Below, in pieces: positions 36,264 through 44,783 of a stretch of 64,000 nucleotides of DNA. Each line of letters starts with the position of its first letter. Position 1 is the stretch's first letter. A program made the translations under genes and the position numbers. The stretch is from assembly GCF_023015905.1 (NCBI RefSeq), contig NZ_JALKBD010000009.1, positions 62,001 through 126,000 on the forward strand, in the 5' to 3' direction. The notes under the pieces were generated by a model. The model did no database searches, was not told the DNA's origin, and saw only the letters and a program-made list of their open reading frames with translations. The DNA is from Arenibacter sp. F20364 (GTDB lineage: Bacteria > Bacteroidota > Bacteroidia > Flavobacteriales > Flavobacteriaceae).

Positions 36264-36602
36264 TTATGAAATTTTAAGTCCATTGTCAACTTCTGCCTCC
36301 GGGCGCAACAGTATTACATCGGAACCATCAACAGCCCCTAATATAAGACATTCGCTCATGAAATTTGCAATTTGCTTTTTAGGAAAATTAACAACGGCTA
36401 TGATTTGCTTACCCAATAGTTCCTCCTTGGAATACCTTTTCGTAATTTGGGCAGATGATTTCCGAATCCCTATATTTTCACCAAAATCTATATGTATCTG
36501 ATAGGCGGGATTTCTAGCCTGTGGAAAATCGTTTATTTCGATTATAGTGCCCACTCTCATATCAATTTTGGAAAAATCGGGCCAAGTAATAGTTGGGTTC
36601 AT
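36264..36602 (-). CDS. CsaA-like tRNA-binding domain protein
   Basis: The protein has 112 residues and is a single OB-fold of the EMAP-II/Arc1p type: FSKIDMRVGTIIEINDFPQ, YQIHIDFGENIGIRKSSAQ, LLGKQIIAVVNFPKKQIANF and MSECLILGAVDG. Bacillus CsaA is described as a dimeric tRNA-binding or export-chaperone-like protein. It overlaps the upstream small gene by 4 bases, indicating translational coupling. Confidence 0.93.
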   Translation of the reverse strand: MNPTITWPDFSKIDMRVGTIIEINDFPQARNPAYQIHIDFGENIGIRKSSAQITKRYSKEELLGKQIIAVVNFPKKQIANFMSECLILGAVDGSDVILLRPEAEVDNGLKIS

Positions 36603-36904
36603 CTAACAATTCTAAGTTTATCAATTATATCTTTTGGGATATTTCCCGAATAGGCACCGTAGGCATCTATCAACAGCCCCTTGTCACCGTCGGAGGTTTC
36701 AATAACATACAGGACCATATTATCGGCCGGATTACTCATCCCTTCAAATCTGTAGTATTTAACTACATTAAAATCCTTAGAGCAATGTATGCGTTTTAAT
36801 TTTTTATTTTCTATACCTTCCTCACATAGATTCAAATCCTCCGTGAAACCGGACTTTTTTAAGTCTGATATTGCTTCTGTCAATGTTGAATAAGAGTTTT
36901 TCAT
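36599..36904 (-). CDS. Small conserved protein of unknown function
   Basis: The protein has 101 residues and no signal peptide. The pattern AISDLKKSGFTEDLNLCEEG, YYRFEGMSNPADNMVLYVIET and GLLIDAYGAYSGNI matches a small Bacteroidota family sometimes labelled 'phosphoribosylpyrophosphate synthetase'; I see no PRPP-synthetase motif here. It is first in the four-gene operon that ends with the acyltransferase. Function is unknown. Confidence 0.8.
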   Translation of the reverse strand: MKNSYSTLTEAISDLKKSGFTEDLNLCEEGIENKKLKRIHCSKDFNVVKYYRFEGMSNPADNMVLYVIETSDGDKGLLIDAYGAYSGNIPKDIIDKLRIVR

Positions 36905-36974
36905 CTTCTCCTTTTTAAAATTTAATCCAAAACAACTAATTTCCGATACATATACAATTTTATTGGATTTCCTT

Positions 36975-36982
36975 TAACTTTG
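36975..36982 (+). promoter_or_regulatory. -7 promoter box of the thioredoxin-like gene
   Basis: TAACTTTG fits TAnnTTTG, 31 bases before the start at 37013. Confidence 0.55.
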
Positions 36983-37012
36983 TACAAGACCTATTTTTAA
37001 ATTATTAAAGTC

Positions 37013-37573
37013 ATGGCCAATACACCGAGTAATATGCTGCCCTTGGGCACTAGAGCCCCCAACTTTAAATTGCTCGATACCACATCGGAAAAATTCAAAA
37101 CCCTCCTAGAATTAAAAGGGACGAAGGGTACCGTAATCATGTTCATTTGCAACCACTGCCCTTTTGTTAAGCATCTTAACATCGAAATTGCCAAAACTGC
37201 AGTGGAATACCAACATAAAGATATTTCATTTATTGCAATTTCCAGCAACGACGTAGAAAACTACCCCCAAGATGCACCACATTTAATGAAACTGATCAGT
37301 AAGGAACAGAACTATACTTTTCCGTATTTGTATGACGAGACACAAGAGGTTGCCAAAGCGTATGATGCAGCCTGTACCCCTGATTTCTATTTATTCGATG
37401 ATCATCTAAAGTTGGTATATCGGGGACAGTTTGACAACTCCCGCCCAGGAAATGGTATCGCTGTTACCGGGGAGGATTTAAAAAAGGCCATGGACGCACT
37501 TCTTGCTGGAAACGAAATAAACCAGAAACAAAAACCTAGTATTGGCTGTAATATAAAGTGGAAAAAACAATAG
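37013..37573 (+). CDS. Thioredoxin-fold peroxiredoxin-like protein (PRX_like1)
   Basis: The protein has 186 residues and no signal peptide. It has a CxxC-type motif in MFICNHCPFVKHL near residue 46, and the cis-Pro loop AACTPDFYLFD. This matches the PRX_like1 subgroup of AhpC/TSA-type proteins. A thiol-disulphide or peroxide-reducing role is inferred. It is a single gene between two leftward genes. A third Cys in the cis-Pro loop may take part in catalysis. Confidence 0.88.
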   Translation: MANTPSNMLPLGTRAPNFKLLDTTSEKFKTLLELKGTKGTVIMFICNHCPFVKHLNIEIAKTAVEYQHKDISFIAISSNDVENYPQDAPHLMKLISKEQNYTFPYLYDETQEVAKAYDAACTPDFYLFDDHLKLVYRGQFDNSRPGNGIAVTGEDLKKAMDALLAGNEINQKQKPSIGCNIKWKKQ

Positions 37574-37654
37574 CACTAGATAGGGAGGCTCATCAATCCA
37601 CTTTAGTCCTAAGATATGGTCATTGCTGTTAAATATGGAATTATCCTAGAACTA

Positions 37655-38206
37655 CTATAGACGATTCCAGCCTTTTTGTTCAATAATGCCTTCAATATGC
37701 GCCAAATGATGATTACCATGCCAAGCGTATTTTCCAATATTTTCCAAAAGGCTTACAGCAACATTACCATCGGGATGAATGTACACCCTTTCCAAATCCT
37801 CCTTGGACAAACCTTTTAGGAGATACACCAACTTGGCATGCAGTGCCTTTAGATAATTCAAGGAAAGTATTATTGGCGCATTATTGGCATCAAATAGATT
37901 GCTCCATTCCTTCTCATCATACGCCTTAATGAGAGGTCTAGGCTCTGTCAAGGCCCATTTAAATCTGGTATAACTATGGTGATGGCTATCGGCCATATGA
38001 TGAATCACCTGCCTTATGGTCCAACCCCCAGGGCGATATGGGGTGTTCAACTGTTCATCGTTTAGCGCCATTACCAAGTCCTCCAATTGGGTAGGCAGTG
38101 CCTCTAATTCAGAAATCCAATCGGACAAAGTTACATCACTAACTTTTTTGCTATATACGAAATGCCCAATAGGATATTTCAATTTTTCCAGGTTTCTTTG
38201 TTCCAT
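37655..38206 (-). CDS. DinB-superfamily metal-binding protein (YfiT/BstA-like)
   Basis: The protein has 183 residues. The four-helix DinB fold shows three metal-binding histidines: WTIRQVIHHMADSHHHSY and YAWHGNHHLAHIEG. Bacillus YfiT binds nickel or zinc and is annotated as a putative hydrolase; related BstA/BshB2-like proteins transfer or use bacillithiol. No bacillithiol genes are visible in the window. It is a single leftward gene with no clear promoter box. Confidence 0.9.
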   Translation of the reverse strand: MEQRNLEKLKYPIGHFVYSKKVSDVTLSDWISELEALPTQLEDLVMALNDEQLNTPYRPGGWTIRQVIHHMADSHHHSYTRFKWALTEPRPLIKAYDEKEWSNLFDANNAPIILSLNYLKALHAKLVYLLKGLSKEDLERVYIHPDGNVAVSLLENIGKYAWHGNHHLAHIEGIIEQKGWNRL

Positions 38207-38576
38207 ACCATAAAATTAAAGAAGTTTGATCGATATTTATAGCGTTCCCATTAATTATTGATGAACTATTTTAAGGGTTGCCCCCTACCCACAATTTATG
38301 TCGGAACCAAGTTAACAAATTAGATTCCCAGGTTAGATAAGACTAAGTATTTTGCTTAAATGCTTCCCCGAAGAATTTGATTAAATAAGATACATTAGTT
38401 ATTGAATTTTAAAACATTACAGTATTATATAATAAATAAAACCCCTTGGTTTGCACCTAAAAAGACATGGTGTCCAATATAAAATTTTAATACATTTTTA
38501 ACCTTTTATAAAAGTCCATTATCATTTAATCTACTAAATTTATAGGATAATAAATTTTTAACTAAAACACTAAAAT
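38207..38576. other. AT-rich intergenic region before the peroxiredoxin
   Basis: This 370-base gap separates two divergent genes. It is strongly AT-rich toward the peroxiredoxin start. I found no TAnnTTTG box, hairpin or small gene that I can support. Confidence 0.5.
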
Positions 38577-39215
38577 ATGGCAACAATACGATTGGGCGAT
38601 GTAGCCCCTGATTTTACAGCTGATAGTTCAATGGGAATGATCAATTTATATGATTATTTAGGTGATGGATGGGGAATTTTGTTTTCACATCCAGCGGATT
38701 TCACCCCTGTTTGTACTACCGAGTTGGGAACTGCCGCAAAATTTAAAGCAGAATTTGACAAACGAAACGTAAAAATGTTGGCGCTTAGCGTTGATGGGGT
38801 AGCATCTCATGGTGAATGGATCAAAGATATCAATGAGACACAACATACCACAGTAAACTTCCCAATAATAGCAGACGATGACAAGAAGGTTTCTACCTTG
38901 TACGACATGATACATCCTAATGCAAATGATAGTCTAACTGTGCGTTCCGTATACATCATAGCTCCTGACAAAACGGTAAAACTTATTATCACTTACCCTG
39001 CATCTACCGGACGTAATTTTCACGAGTTGCTTAGGGTTATAGATTCACTACAATTAACAGCATACCACAAAGTTGCCACTCCGGCCAACTGGGAAAATGG
39101 AGATAGGGTTGTAGTAAGTCCTTCCATAAATACAGAGGATGCCAATAAAATATTCACCAAAGGCGTGGAAGAAATAAAGCCATATTTAAGGATGACTCCA
39201 CAACCAAACATCTAA
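38577..39215 (+). CDS. 1-Cys peroxiredoxin (Prx6-like)
   Basis: The protein has 212 residues. The peroxidatic Cys lies in HPADFTPVCTTELG near residue 46; no resolving Cys occurs elsewhere, as in the Prx6 group. The C-terminal extension WENGDRVVVSPS is typical. It reduces hydrogen peroxide and organic peroxides in the cytosol. It is monocistronic and ends in a stem-loop. Control by an oxidant sensor is possible, but no operator was identified. Confidence 0.95.
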   Translation: MATIRLGDVAPDFTADSSMGMINLYDYLGDGWGILFSHPADFTPVCTTELGTAAKFKAEFDKRNVKMLALSVDGVASHGEWIKDINETQHTTVNFPIIADDDKKVSTLYDMIHPNANDSLTVRSVYIIAPDKTVKLIITYPASTGRNFHELLRVIDSLQLTAYHKVATPANWENGDRVVVSPSINTEDANKIFTKGVEEIKPYLRMTPQPNI

Positions 39216-39247
39216 TTTCTTAATGTCTACCGGATAATTATAAGCTA

Positions 39248-39276
39248 TAAAGTCTTCCCTAACAAGGAGGACTTTA
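39248..39276 (+). terminator. Stem-loop terminator after the peroxiredoxin
   Basis: TAAAGTCTTCC pairs with GGAGGACTTTA across 7 bases, with one G-U pair. The following tract TGCTTTTGAT is only moderately T-rich. Confidence 0.6.
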
Positions 39277-39425
39277 TGCTTTTGATCCTAAAAATATCGG
39301 AACCCTATTAAAAAAACAAACATGGGGCAAACCTGGTTAATATACTCGCTTCGGACTATTGATCAAGCTTGAAGTGCAAAAAAAGTTGCCATGGTCCTGA
39401 GACCCGAGACCATTAACGCACAGTT

Positions 39426-39458
39426 GATTAGGCCTTTAATTTCATTTCCCACAACCTC
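39426..39458 (-). pseudogene. Possible LytTR gene remnant
   Basis: These 33 bases match bases 10686-10718, inside the LytTR regulator gene, at 29 of 33 positions, and all differences are transitions. On the minus strand they encode VVGNEIKG, against VVENEIKS in the regulator. Flanking sequence in the 39216-39556 gap is not alignable by eye, so only a fragment remains, if it is one. Confidence 0.3.
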
Positions 39459-39556
39459 GAAGCAGCACCTCATAGAAATATAACTATCAAAAAATCATGT
39501 AGTTAAATAATAAAACCCTATATTGGTGACTAATTTAATTTTTTTAATTTTTTATA

Positions 39557-39748
39557 ATGAATAAAGGAACAGTAAAATTCTTCAATGACTCCAAAGGTTT
39601 CGGATTTATCACTGAAGAAGGCTCAAGCGAAGATCACTTTGTACACATTTCTGGTTTAATCGACGAAATTCGCGAAGGTGACGTTGTAGAATTTGAACTA
39701 CAACAAGGTAAAAAAGGATTGAACGCGGTAAATGTAAAAGTGATTTAA
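39557..39748 (+). CDS. Cold-shock domain protein (CspA family)
   Basis: The protein has 63 residues, a single OB-fold with the RNP1-type motif KGFGFITEE and the RNP2-type motif DHFVHISGL. It starts MNKGTVKFFND, as in most CspA homologues. It binds single-stranded nucleic acid and acts as an RNA chaperone, often induced by cold. The upstream gap of 340 bases leaves room for a long leader, but I found no defined thermosensor structure. A strong terminator follows. Confidence 0.96.
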   Translation: MNKGTVKFFNDSKGFGFITEEGSSEDHFVHISGLIDEIREGDVVEFELQQGKKGLNAVNVKVI

Positions 39749-39781
39749 TAATTACGGTACAATTTTTTTTAAAAAATAGGG

Positions 39782-39807
39782 CCCATCCACAAGGATGGGT
39801 TTTTTTT
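39782..39807 (+). terminator. Rho-independent terminator of the cold-shock gene
   Basis: The stem CCCATCC / GGATGGG with a 4-base loop is followed by eight T. Confidence 0.9.
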
Positions 39808-39984
39808 GTCCATAACAAAATGGGACTGCTAAAAAATGGCCCCTAAATTACTTTCTCTCCTTTGCCTGGCAGAAGGCCAACTTTGAAACAACTAATAATA
39901 TATAAAAATTTTTACGCAACCTTTTTCTCCTATTGTCATCTCTATTAAAAACACTTAGTATACACCATTATAAATAGCTAGAGT

Positions 39985-40071
39985 ATGACCACTTTTTTCA
40001 CCATTCTTTTGACTTTGTTGGTAATAAATATCGCTCTTTTGGTATTAAGCCTTAATAGAACCAAAAGGTAG
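39985..40071 (+). CDS. Predicted 28-residue single-pass membrane microprotein
   Basis: An ATG opens a 28-codon frame that is nearly all hydrophobic (TTFFTILLTLLVINIALLV) and ends in a basic tail RTKR, the profile of an inner-membrane microprotein. It resembles the first 28 residues of the small protein at 56644 (shared spacing FF-x-IL, IN-x-x-L, S-x-N). It lies in a 412-base gap between the cold-shock gene and the peptidyl-prolyl isomerase. No known family is recognised and expression is unproved. Confidence 0.5.
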   Translation: MTTFFTILLTLLVINIALLVLSLNRTKR

Positions 40072-40171
40072 ATAGCAATTTTAAATTTGCCGTTTCTGTC
40101 TTAACTTCATTAAATGCACAATGCAGTTTAAGACTTTTGTAGGCTCTAAATTTTAAGAATCCCAAATAAAA

Positions 40172-40195
40172 AAGGCTCTAAGAAATTAGAGCCTT
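40172..40195 (-). terminator. Terminator of the dual peptidyl-prolyl isomerase gene
   Basis: A 10-bp stem AAGGCTCTAA / TTAGAGCCTT with a 4-base loop is followed by a T-run on the minus strand. A partial duplicate of the arm lies near 40141. Confidence 0.8.
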
Positions 40196-40220
40196 CAGAT
40201 TTTTATAAAAACTTGAATTT

Positions 40221-41153
40221 TTATCCTATCCCCATTAATTCAACGTCAAAAATAAGGGTGGCATTTGGCGGAATTACCCCTCCAGCACCTGCACTTCCAT
40301 AGGCCAAATTAGAAGGAATAACGAATCTAGCTTTATCCCCAACCTTCAACAGACCTATACCTTCGTCCCATCCTGGAATTACTTGTCCTACGCCTAATTG
40401 GAAACTAATAGGTTCCTTTCTCTTATAGGAGGAATCAAAAACCTGTCCGTTCAACAAAGAACCTTCGTAATGAACGGAAACATTTTTTCCGCTTACAGAT
40501 TTGGCCCCATTTCCCTCTTGCACAATCTTATATCTAAGTCCACTTTCGGTTTCGTTAAAACCAGCGGCTACCTTATCCAGCTCAGCGGCTATTTTTTTCT
40601 TTTCTTCAGCCAATCTTTTTTCCCTAGAACCCTCAAAAGTCCTAAAAGCCTCAACTGCATTCCATTTATCTGCTTCTTCACCAATTCTTTCAATGGTAAG
40701 ACTTTCAATTTTATCACCTTGTTTAATGGCATCTACTACGTCCTGACCTTCCACAACGCGTCCAAAAACGGTATGCTTGTTGTCTAACCAAGGAGTAGCC
40801 ACATGGGTAATAAAAAATTGGGTCCCGTTTGTTCCTGGACCGGCATTTGCCATTGAAAGTACACCAGGTCCATCATGGGTAAGATCTGGATGAAATTCAT
40901 CATCAAATTTATAACCCCCGTCTCCGGTTCCTGTTCCTAGTGGACAACCACCTTGAATCATGAAATCCGGAATAACCCTGTGGAATTTTAATCCATCATA
41001 ATATGGCTTACCTTGTGCTTTGATACTATTTTCTAGATTACCTTCCGCCAAGGCTACAAAGTTACCCACAGTCCCTGGGGTTTTATCATGGGTAAGCTTT
41101 ACCAATATTTCTCCTTTCGAAGTATTGAATTTTGCGTAAATTCCGTCTTGCAT
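40221..41153 (-). CDS. Dual-family peptidyl-prolyl isomerase (cyclophilin-FKBP fusion)
   Basis: The protein has 310 residues. The N-terminal cyclophilin domain (about 1-160) has [38 protein letters not shown] and [11 protein letters not shown] charged helical linker (about 165-200) joins it to an FKBP domain (about 205-310) with [37 protein letters not shown] and FDVELMGI. Both domains appear to keep active-site aromatic residues. Fusions of this order (cyclophilin then FKBP, FCBP type) are known from Flavobacterium. There is no signal peptide, so it should act in the cytosol as a folding catalyst. Confidence 0.95.
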   Translation of the reverse strand: MQDGIYAKFNTSKGEILVKLTHDKTPGTVGNFVALAEGNLENSIKAQGKPYYDGLKFHRVIPDFMIQGGCPLGTGTGDGGYKFDDEFHPDLTHDGPGVLSMANAGPGTNGTQFFITHVATPWLDNKHTVFGRVVEGQDVVDAIKQGDKIESLTIERIGEEADKWNAVEAFRTFEGSREKRLAEEKKKIAAELDKVAAGFNETESGLRYKIVQEGNGAKSVSGKNVSVHYEGSLLNGQVFDSSYKRKEPISFQLGVGQVIPGWDEGIGLLKVGDKARFVIPSNLAYGSAGAGGVIPPNATLIFDVELMGIG

Positions 41154-41176
41154 ATCGCTGTTTTTTGATTAGTCCG

Positions 41177-41184
41177 CAAAGGTA
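41177..41184 (-). promoter_or_regulatory. -7 promoter box of the dual isomerase gene
   Basis: On the minus strand TACCTTTG fits TAnnTTTG, 24 bases before the start at 41153. Confidence 0.5.
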
Positions 41185-41303
41185 AGGATAAGTTTTCTGT
41201 TTATAAAAAGCTCGGTAGGTTTGCAAACAAGAATGCTACCTGGCACTACACATTTTTTATAATAAATTTCCTTCCTCCATACACTTATAGACGGGGCCAG
41301 AAG

Positions 41304-42677
41304 CTATTTTATGCCATATTGATCAAAGAGGTAGATTAAACTGGCCATAGAGGCGGCACCAAGTTCCAATTCCCTTTTATTTACATGGGCAAAGGTATCG
41401 TTCGCCGAATGGTGATGATCAAAATACCGCTGGCTATCGGGCCTCAGTCCCGCTAAAACAATGTTCTCATTTTTTAACGGACCAATATCGGCTCCACTCC
41501 CTCCTTTTACAAAAAGATGTAACAAATAGGGTTCAAACAAGCTTTTCCAGCCCAATACCTGATTAAAATTGGCCTCATTGCAATCAAAAGAAAAACCACG
41601 GGGCGTAAAACCACCGGCATCACTTTCAAGGGCAAAAATATGTTTCTCATTTTTCCTGGATGCCTGCTCCGCATATGTGGTTCCCCCACGAAGTCCGTTT
41701 TCCTCGTTCATAAAGAGCACTACGCGTATGGTCCGCTTAGGTCTATATCCAGTAGCCTTCAACAACCTTAGCACTTCCATACTCTGCACACATCCAGCAC
41801 CATCGTCGTGCGAACCGTCCCCCAAATCCCAGGAATCCAAGTGGCCTCCCACCACCAAAATTTCATTTGGATGGGCGCTCCCCTTAATCTCCCCAATTAC
41901 ATTGTAGGAATCCACATCGGGCAATATTTTGCAGTTTTGTCTAAAGAAAAGATTAATACTCGGATTAAGTTTCAAGGTAGCACTCAACAGTTCTGCTCCA
42001 TTGGTACTTATGGCCGCTGCAGGAATCCTGCTTTCCATTGGGGTGTCCCCATAGCTCATAGCACCTGTATGTGGAAAATCGTCCAATCTAAGGTTCAACG
42101 ACCTTACTATAACCCCTACTGCTCCGTATTTAGCAGCTTCGGTGGCACCTGCATATCGTTGGTCCACGGAACCGCTATAAGACATATAGGTATTAATATT
42201 GGCGGGATCCATAGCCTTGTTAAAAAATACGATCTTTCCTTGAATTTTTTCTTTTCCCAATATTTTTAGTCCTTCTACACCCTTTACTTCTACCACCCCT
42301 GCCTTAATTCCTCCAAAAGGTGTAGCTACAGACCCCCCTAGGGCACAAATTGGAACGTTGTTGGTCAATCCAGGGTCGCTTTCAATATAAGCAAATTCAG
42401 GTGTTCCCCTGACCCATTTGGGGACTTTAACGGGCTGTAGCCAAACACGGTCCAGCCCCATGGAATCAAGAACTAGTTTTGTATAATCTACAGCTTTTTG
42501 TGCCTGTAAAGAACCTGAAAGTCGTCCTCCAATCTGGTTGGATAAATAATTTAACCAAGCATAACTTCGACCCTTGGTAAGGGCCGTATTATATATTTCC
42601 TTAATTTGTTTTTCATCATTGTTCTGCGCTTCAATCTGTGTTGCTATTAGTAAAAATACTAACCATAAATACCTCAT
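41304..42677 (-). CDS. Secreted M28-family metallopeptidase
   Basis: The protein has 457 residues, with a signal peptide ending IEAQ. A PA insertion (about 110-250, ALGGSVATPFGG through GAVGVIVRSLN) precedes the zinc peptidase core: VVGGHLDSWDLGDGSHDDGAGC (first metal His and Asp), FMNEENGLRGG (catalytic Glu-Glu), ESDAGGF, and a C-terminal HHSANDTFAHVNK. M28 enzymes are aminopeptidases or carboxypeptidases that use two zinc ions. It overlaps the PPK2 gene by 4 bases and is probably its downstream partner in one transcript. Confidence 0.95.
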   Translation of the reverse strand: MRYLWLVFLLIATQIEAQNNDEKQIKEIYNTALTKGRSYAWLNYLSNQIGGRLSGSLQAQKAVDYTKLVLDSMGLDRVWLQPVKVPKWVRGTPEFAYIESDPGLTNNVPICALGGSVATPFGGIKAGVVEVKGVEGLKILGKEKIQGKIVFFNKAMDPANINTYMSYSGSVDQRYAGATEAAKYGAVGVIVRSLNLRLDDFPHTGAMSYGDTPMESRIPAAAISTNGAELLSATLKLNPSINLFFRQNCKILPDVDSYNVIGEIKGSAHPNEILVVGGHLDSWDLGDGSHDDGAGCVQSMEVLRLLKATGYRPKRTIRVVLFMNEENGLRGGTTYAEQASRKNEKHIFALESDAGGFTPRGFSFDCNEANFNQVLGWKSLFEPYLLHLFVKGGSGADIGPLKNENIVLAGLRPDSQRYFDHHHSANDTFAHVNKRELELGAASMASLIYLFDQYGIK

Positions 42678-43552
42678 TCGTTTTCCAATTGTTTTTTATA
42701 TTCTTCTAAATTAGCTTTTATTTTATCATCCAGTTCCGGTTCCCTTATATCTTTGTATTTTTTTAACTCTTCATGCAAAATAGAGGCAACTATTACCCGG
42801 GCTGCCTTTTTATTGTCCGCAGGAATCACGAACCATGGAGCATGGGATTTTGAGGTCCTGTTTATTGCCTCTTCATAGCAATTTTGGTACTGATCCCATA
42901 TTTGTCTTTCTTTTAAGTCCCCAGGGGAAAACTTCCAATTTTTCCTTCTTAATTCCAACCTGCGCAACAATCGCTGTCGCTGCTCTTCTTTGGACAAGTG
43001 CAGAAAAAACTTAAAAACTATAGTGCCATTTTCCACTATATGGCGTTCAAAATTATTTATTTGCTCAAAACGTTTATCCCAAAAACTTTGGTCTATGTCG
43101 GCTACACTATGGATTCCTGGAATATGTTCGTTCATAATATATTCAGGGTGCACTCTGGTCACCAATACATTCTCATAATGCGTGCGGTTAAACACCCCGA
43201 ATTTTCCCTTTGCGGGTAGGGCAAGGTAGTGTCTCCAAATATAATCGTGCTTTAATTCCATTTCCGTTGGCACCTTAAAACTGTGGACTACCACTCCCCT
43301 AGCATTAAAATCCTTGAATACCTCCCTAATTAAACTGTCCTTTCCGGCGGTATCCATACCCTGCAAACAAATTAAAACACTGTATTTGGAATGGGCATAT
43401 AAGGTATCCTGAAACTCCCCTAGTTCTATCCTAATGCTTTCCAGAACCTTTCTTAATTTTTTATCGGATGACCCAAAATCTTCCTTAGTTTCTAAATCTG
43501 TCAATTTAATTGCGCTATCAACCCTATAAGTCGCTGCTTCTATGTTCTTCAT
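42674..43552 (-). CDS. Polyphosphate kinase 2 family protein
   Basis: The protein has 292 residues. The Walker A region CLQGMDTAGKDSLIREVFK and the lid region RTHYENVLVTRVHPEY, followed by FEQINNFERHIVENGTIVFKFFLHLSKEEQ, match PPK2. These enzymes phosphorylate nucleoside mono- or diphosphates with polyphosphate. Length and sequence suggest the single-domain PPK2 class, but the nucleotide preference cannot be fixed. It precedes and overlaps the secreted M28 gene. A 390-base gap lies upstream. Confidence 0.93.
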   Translation of the reverse strand: MKNIEAATYRVDSAIKLTDLETKEDFGSSDKKLRKVLESIRIELGEFQDTLYAHSKYSVLICLQGMDTAGKDSLIREVFKDFNARGVVVHSFKVPTEMELKHDYIWRHYLALPAKGKFGVFNRTHYENVLVTRVHPEYIMNEHIPGIHSVADIDQSFWDKRFEQINNFERHIVENGTIVFKFFLHLSKEEQRQRLLRRLELRRKNWKFSPGDLKERQIWDQYQNCYEEAINRTSKSHAPWFVIPADNKKAARVIVASILHEELKKYKDIREPELDDKIKANLEEYKKQLENE

Positions 43553-43942
43553 GAATTAGGTTTAGTGCCCTATTGTTGAGCTATTAAAAACAAAAAATAT
43601 ATGATTTTTTTTAGATTACCTAAAAGTTAATGTTGGAATCCCCTAAGTAAAATAATTTATGACCTCAAAAACCTTGTGCAATTACTAGGCTTAAAACTAT
43701 ACCTGTTAACAAAGATTTGTCTTACCATTTCAAAGCAATATAGCAGCCTATAGGGTACTTTATCGATTATTTACTAGGAAATTCGGAGAAAAAAATAACC
43801 TTACATCTATAGAAAGCTTCAGTTCGTCCAATAAAATAGTCCACATCTGTACTTCGTCGAAAAAATCATGAAAAAACAAAGTCGTAGGATTACCTTTACA
43901 AGGTTATATTTCCCAGTGTAACAATAAACTAAAACCTACTTT
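43553..43942. other. Intergenic region between divergent PPK2 and helical-protein genes
   Basis: This 390-base gap must contain two divergent promoters. No exact TAnnTTTG box, strong hairpin or small frame was found. Confidence 0.4.
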
Positions 43943-44632
43943 ATGAGACTTTCCTTTATAGCCTTTTGTTCTGTGGCAGTGTTTATTTTTTCTTCTTTTA
44001 AGAGTAACAAAGCTTGTGAATATGCCGGTTCCAATATTGGTTATATCCAATCACAAACTGAAAAGGCAATAGCCAGTGAAGACATCAATATGTCCAAATA
44101 TTTTGCTTATAAAGCGTTGAACGCTATAGTTAAATCCAAAACTCAATTAGAGGACTGTGGCTGCGAACATGCTTTAGAGCTTATACACGAAAGTTCTGTT
44201 AACTTAACCAACGCTACTAGGGCTACCTCCTTACCAAGTGCCAAAATATTACTTAAAAAGGCTTTGGATAATGCTTTGGGAAGTATAGAAGCCATAGATG
44301 AACACGACTCACATGATAGTAGGTATAACAACGATGTACTGGCCATGAATACCAAGACTTCCATAGCCGAAAAAGAATCGCACAAACCTCTGGACCACAT
44401 AACCCTTGAAAACAAAGTGGATATTGCTTTGGAAAAGTTTAAAAAATCATTGGACAAGGTGGTAGAATCCGTAGATTGCAAGGAAGCCTTGGCATTTACC
44501 CAAAACGTATACGATATTTGCGAACAACAACTTCTAAAGCCTAATCTTTCCGAAGGCAAGAAATATTACAACTTAAAAACCAAGGAAATTGCTGCCAATG
44601 CCCTTAAGAAGTTGAGTGGCTGCAAGAATTAG
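43943..44632 (+). CDS. Exported helical cysteine-containing protein, unknown function
   Basis: The protein has 229 residues, with a signal peptide of about 20 residues. The mature protein appears all-helical and has recurring units that pair Cys with Ala-rich helices: ACEYAGSNIGYIQSQTEKAI, LEDCGCEHALELIHES, DCKEALAFTQNVYDICEQQ and ANALKKLSGC. Seven cysteines outside the signal suggest disulphides or cofactor binding in the periplasm. No known family was recognised. It stands alone, convergent with the sigma54-type regulator gene. Confidence 0.75.
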   Translation: MRLSFIAFCSVAVFIFSSFKSNKACEYAGSNIGYIQSQTEKAIASEDINMSKYFAYKALNAIVKSKTQLEDCGCEHALELIHESSVNLTNATRATSLPSAKILLKKALDNALGSIEAIDEHDSHDSRYNNDVLAMNTKTSIAEKESHKPLDHITLENKVDIALEKFKKSLDKVVESVDCKEALAFTQNVYDICEQQLLKPNLSEGKKYYNLKTKEIAANALKKLSGCKN

Positions 44633-44783
44633 GGATCAGTACTTCAAAATAGATTAACAACCTTGTCGTGCTTCCGAGATCCAATTTTTAAAGTATAGTT
44701 GATCGAGGAGCATTGTGGTTGCCCATCAGATTTACATTTATCCTGAGAAACTCAAAGCCCGTCAACATTATAAACCGTGTCGT

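Noticed and set aside
36599-36904. Phosphoribosylpyrophosphate synthetase annotation
   Set aside because: At 101 residues with no PRPP-synthetase motif, that label used for some homologues is not supported here.
44633-44783. Frameshifted Fis-type DNA-binding domain after the sigma54-type regulator
   Set aside because: Translation of the following bases on the minus strand in all frames gave no helix-turn-helix-like sequence, so the regulator appears naturally short.
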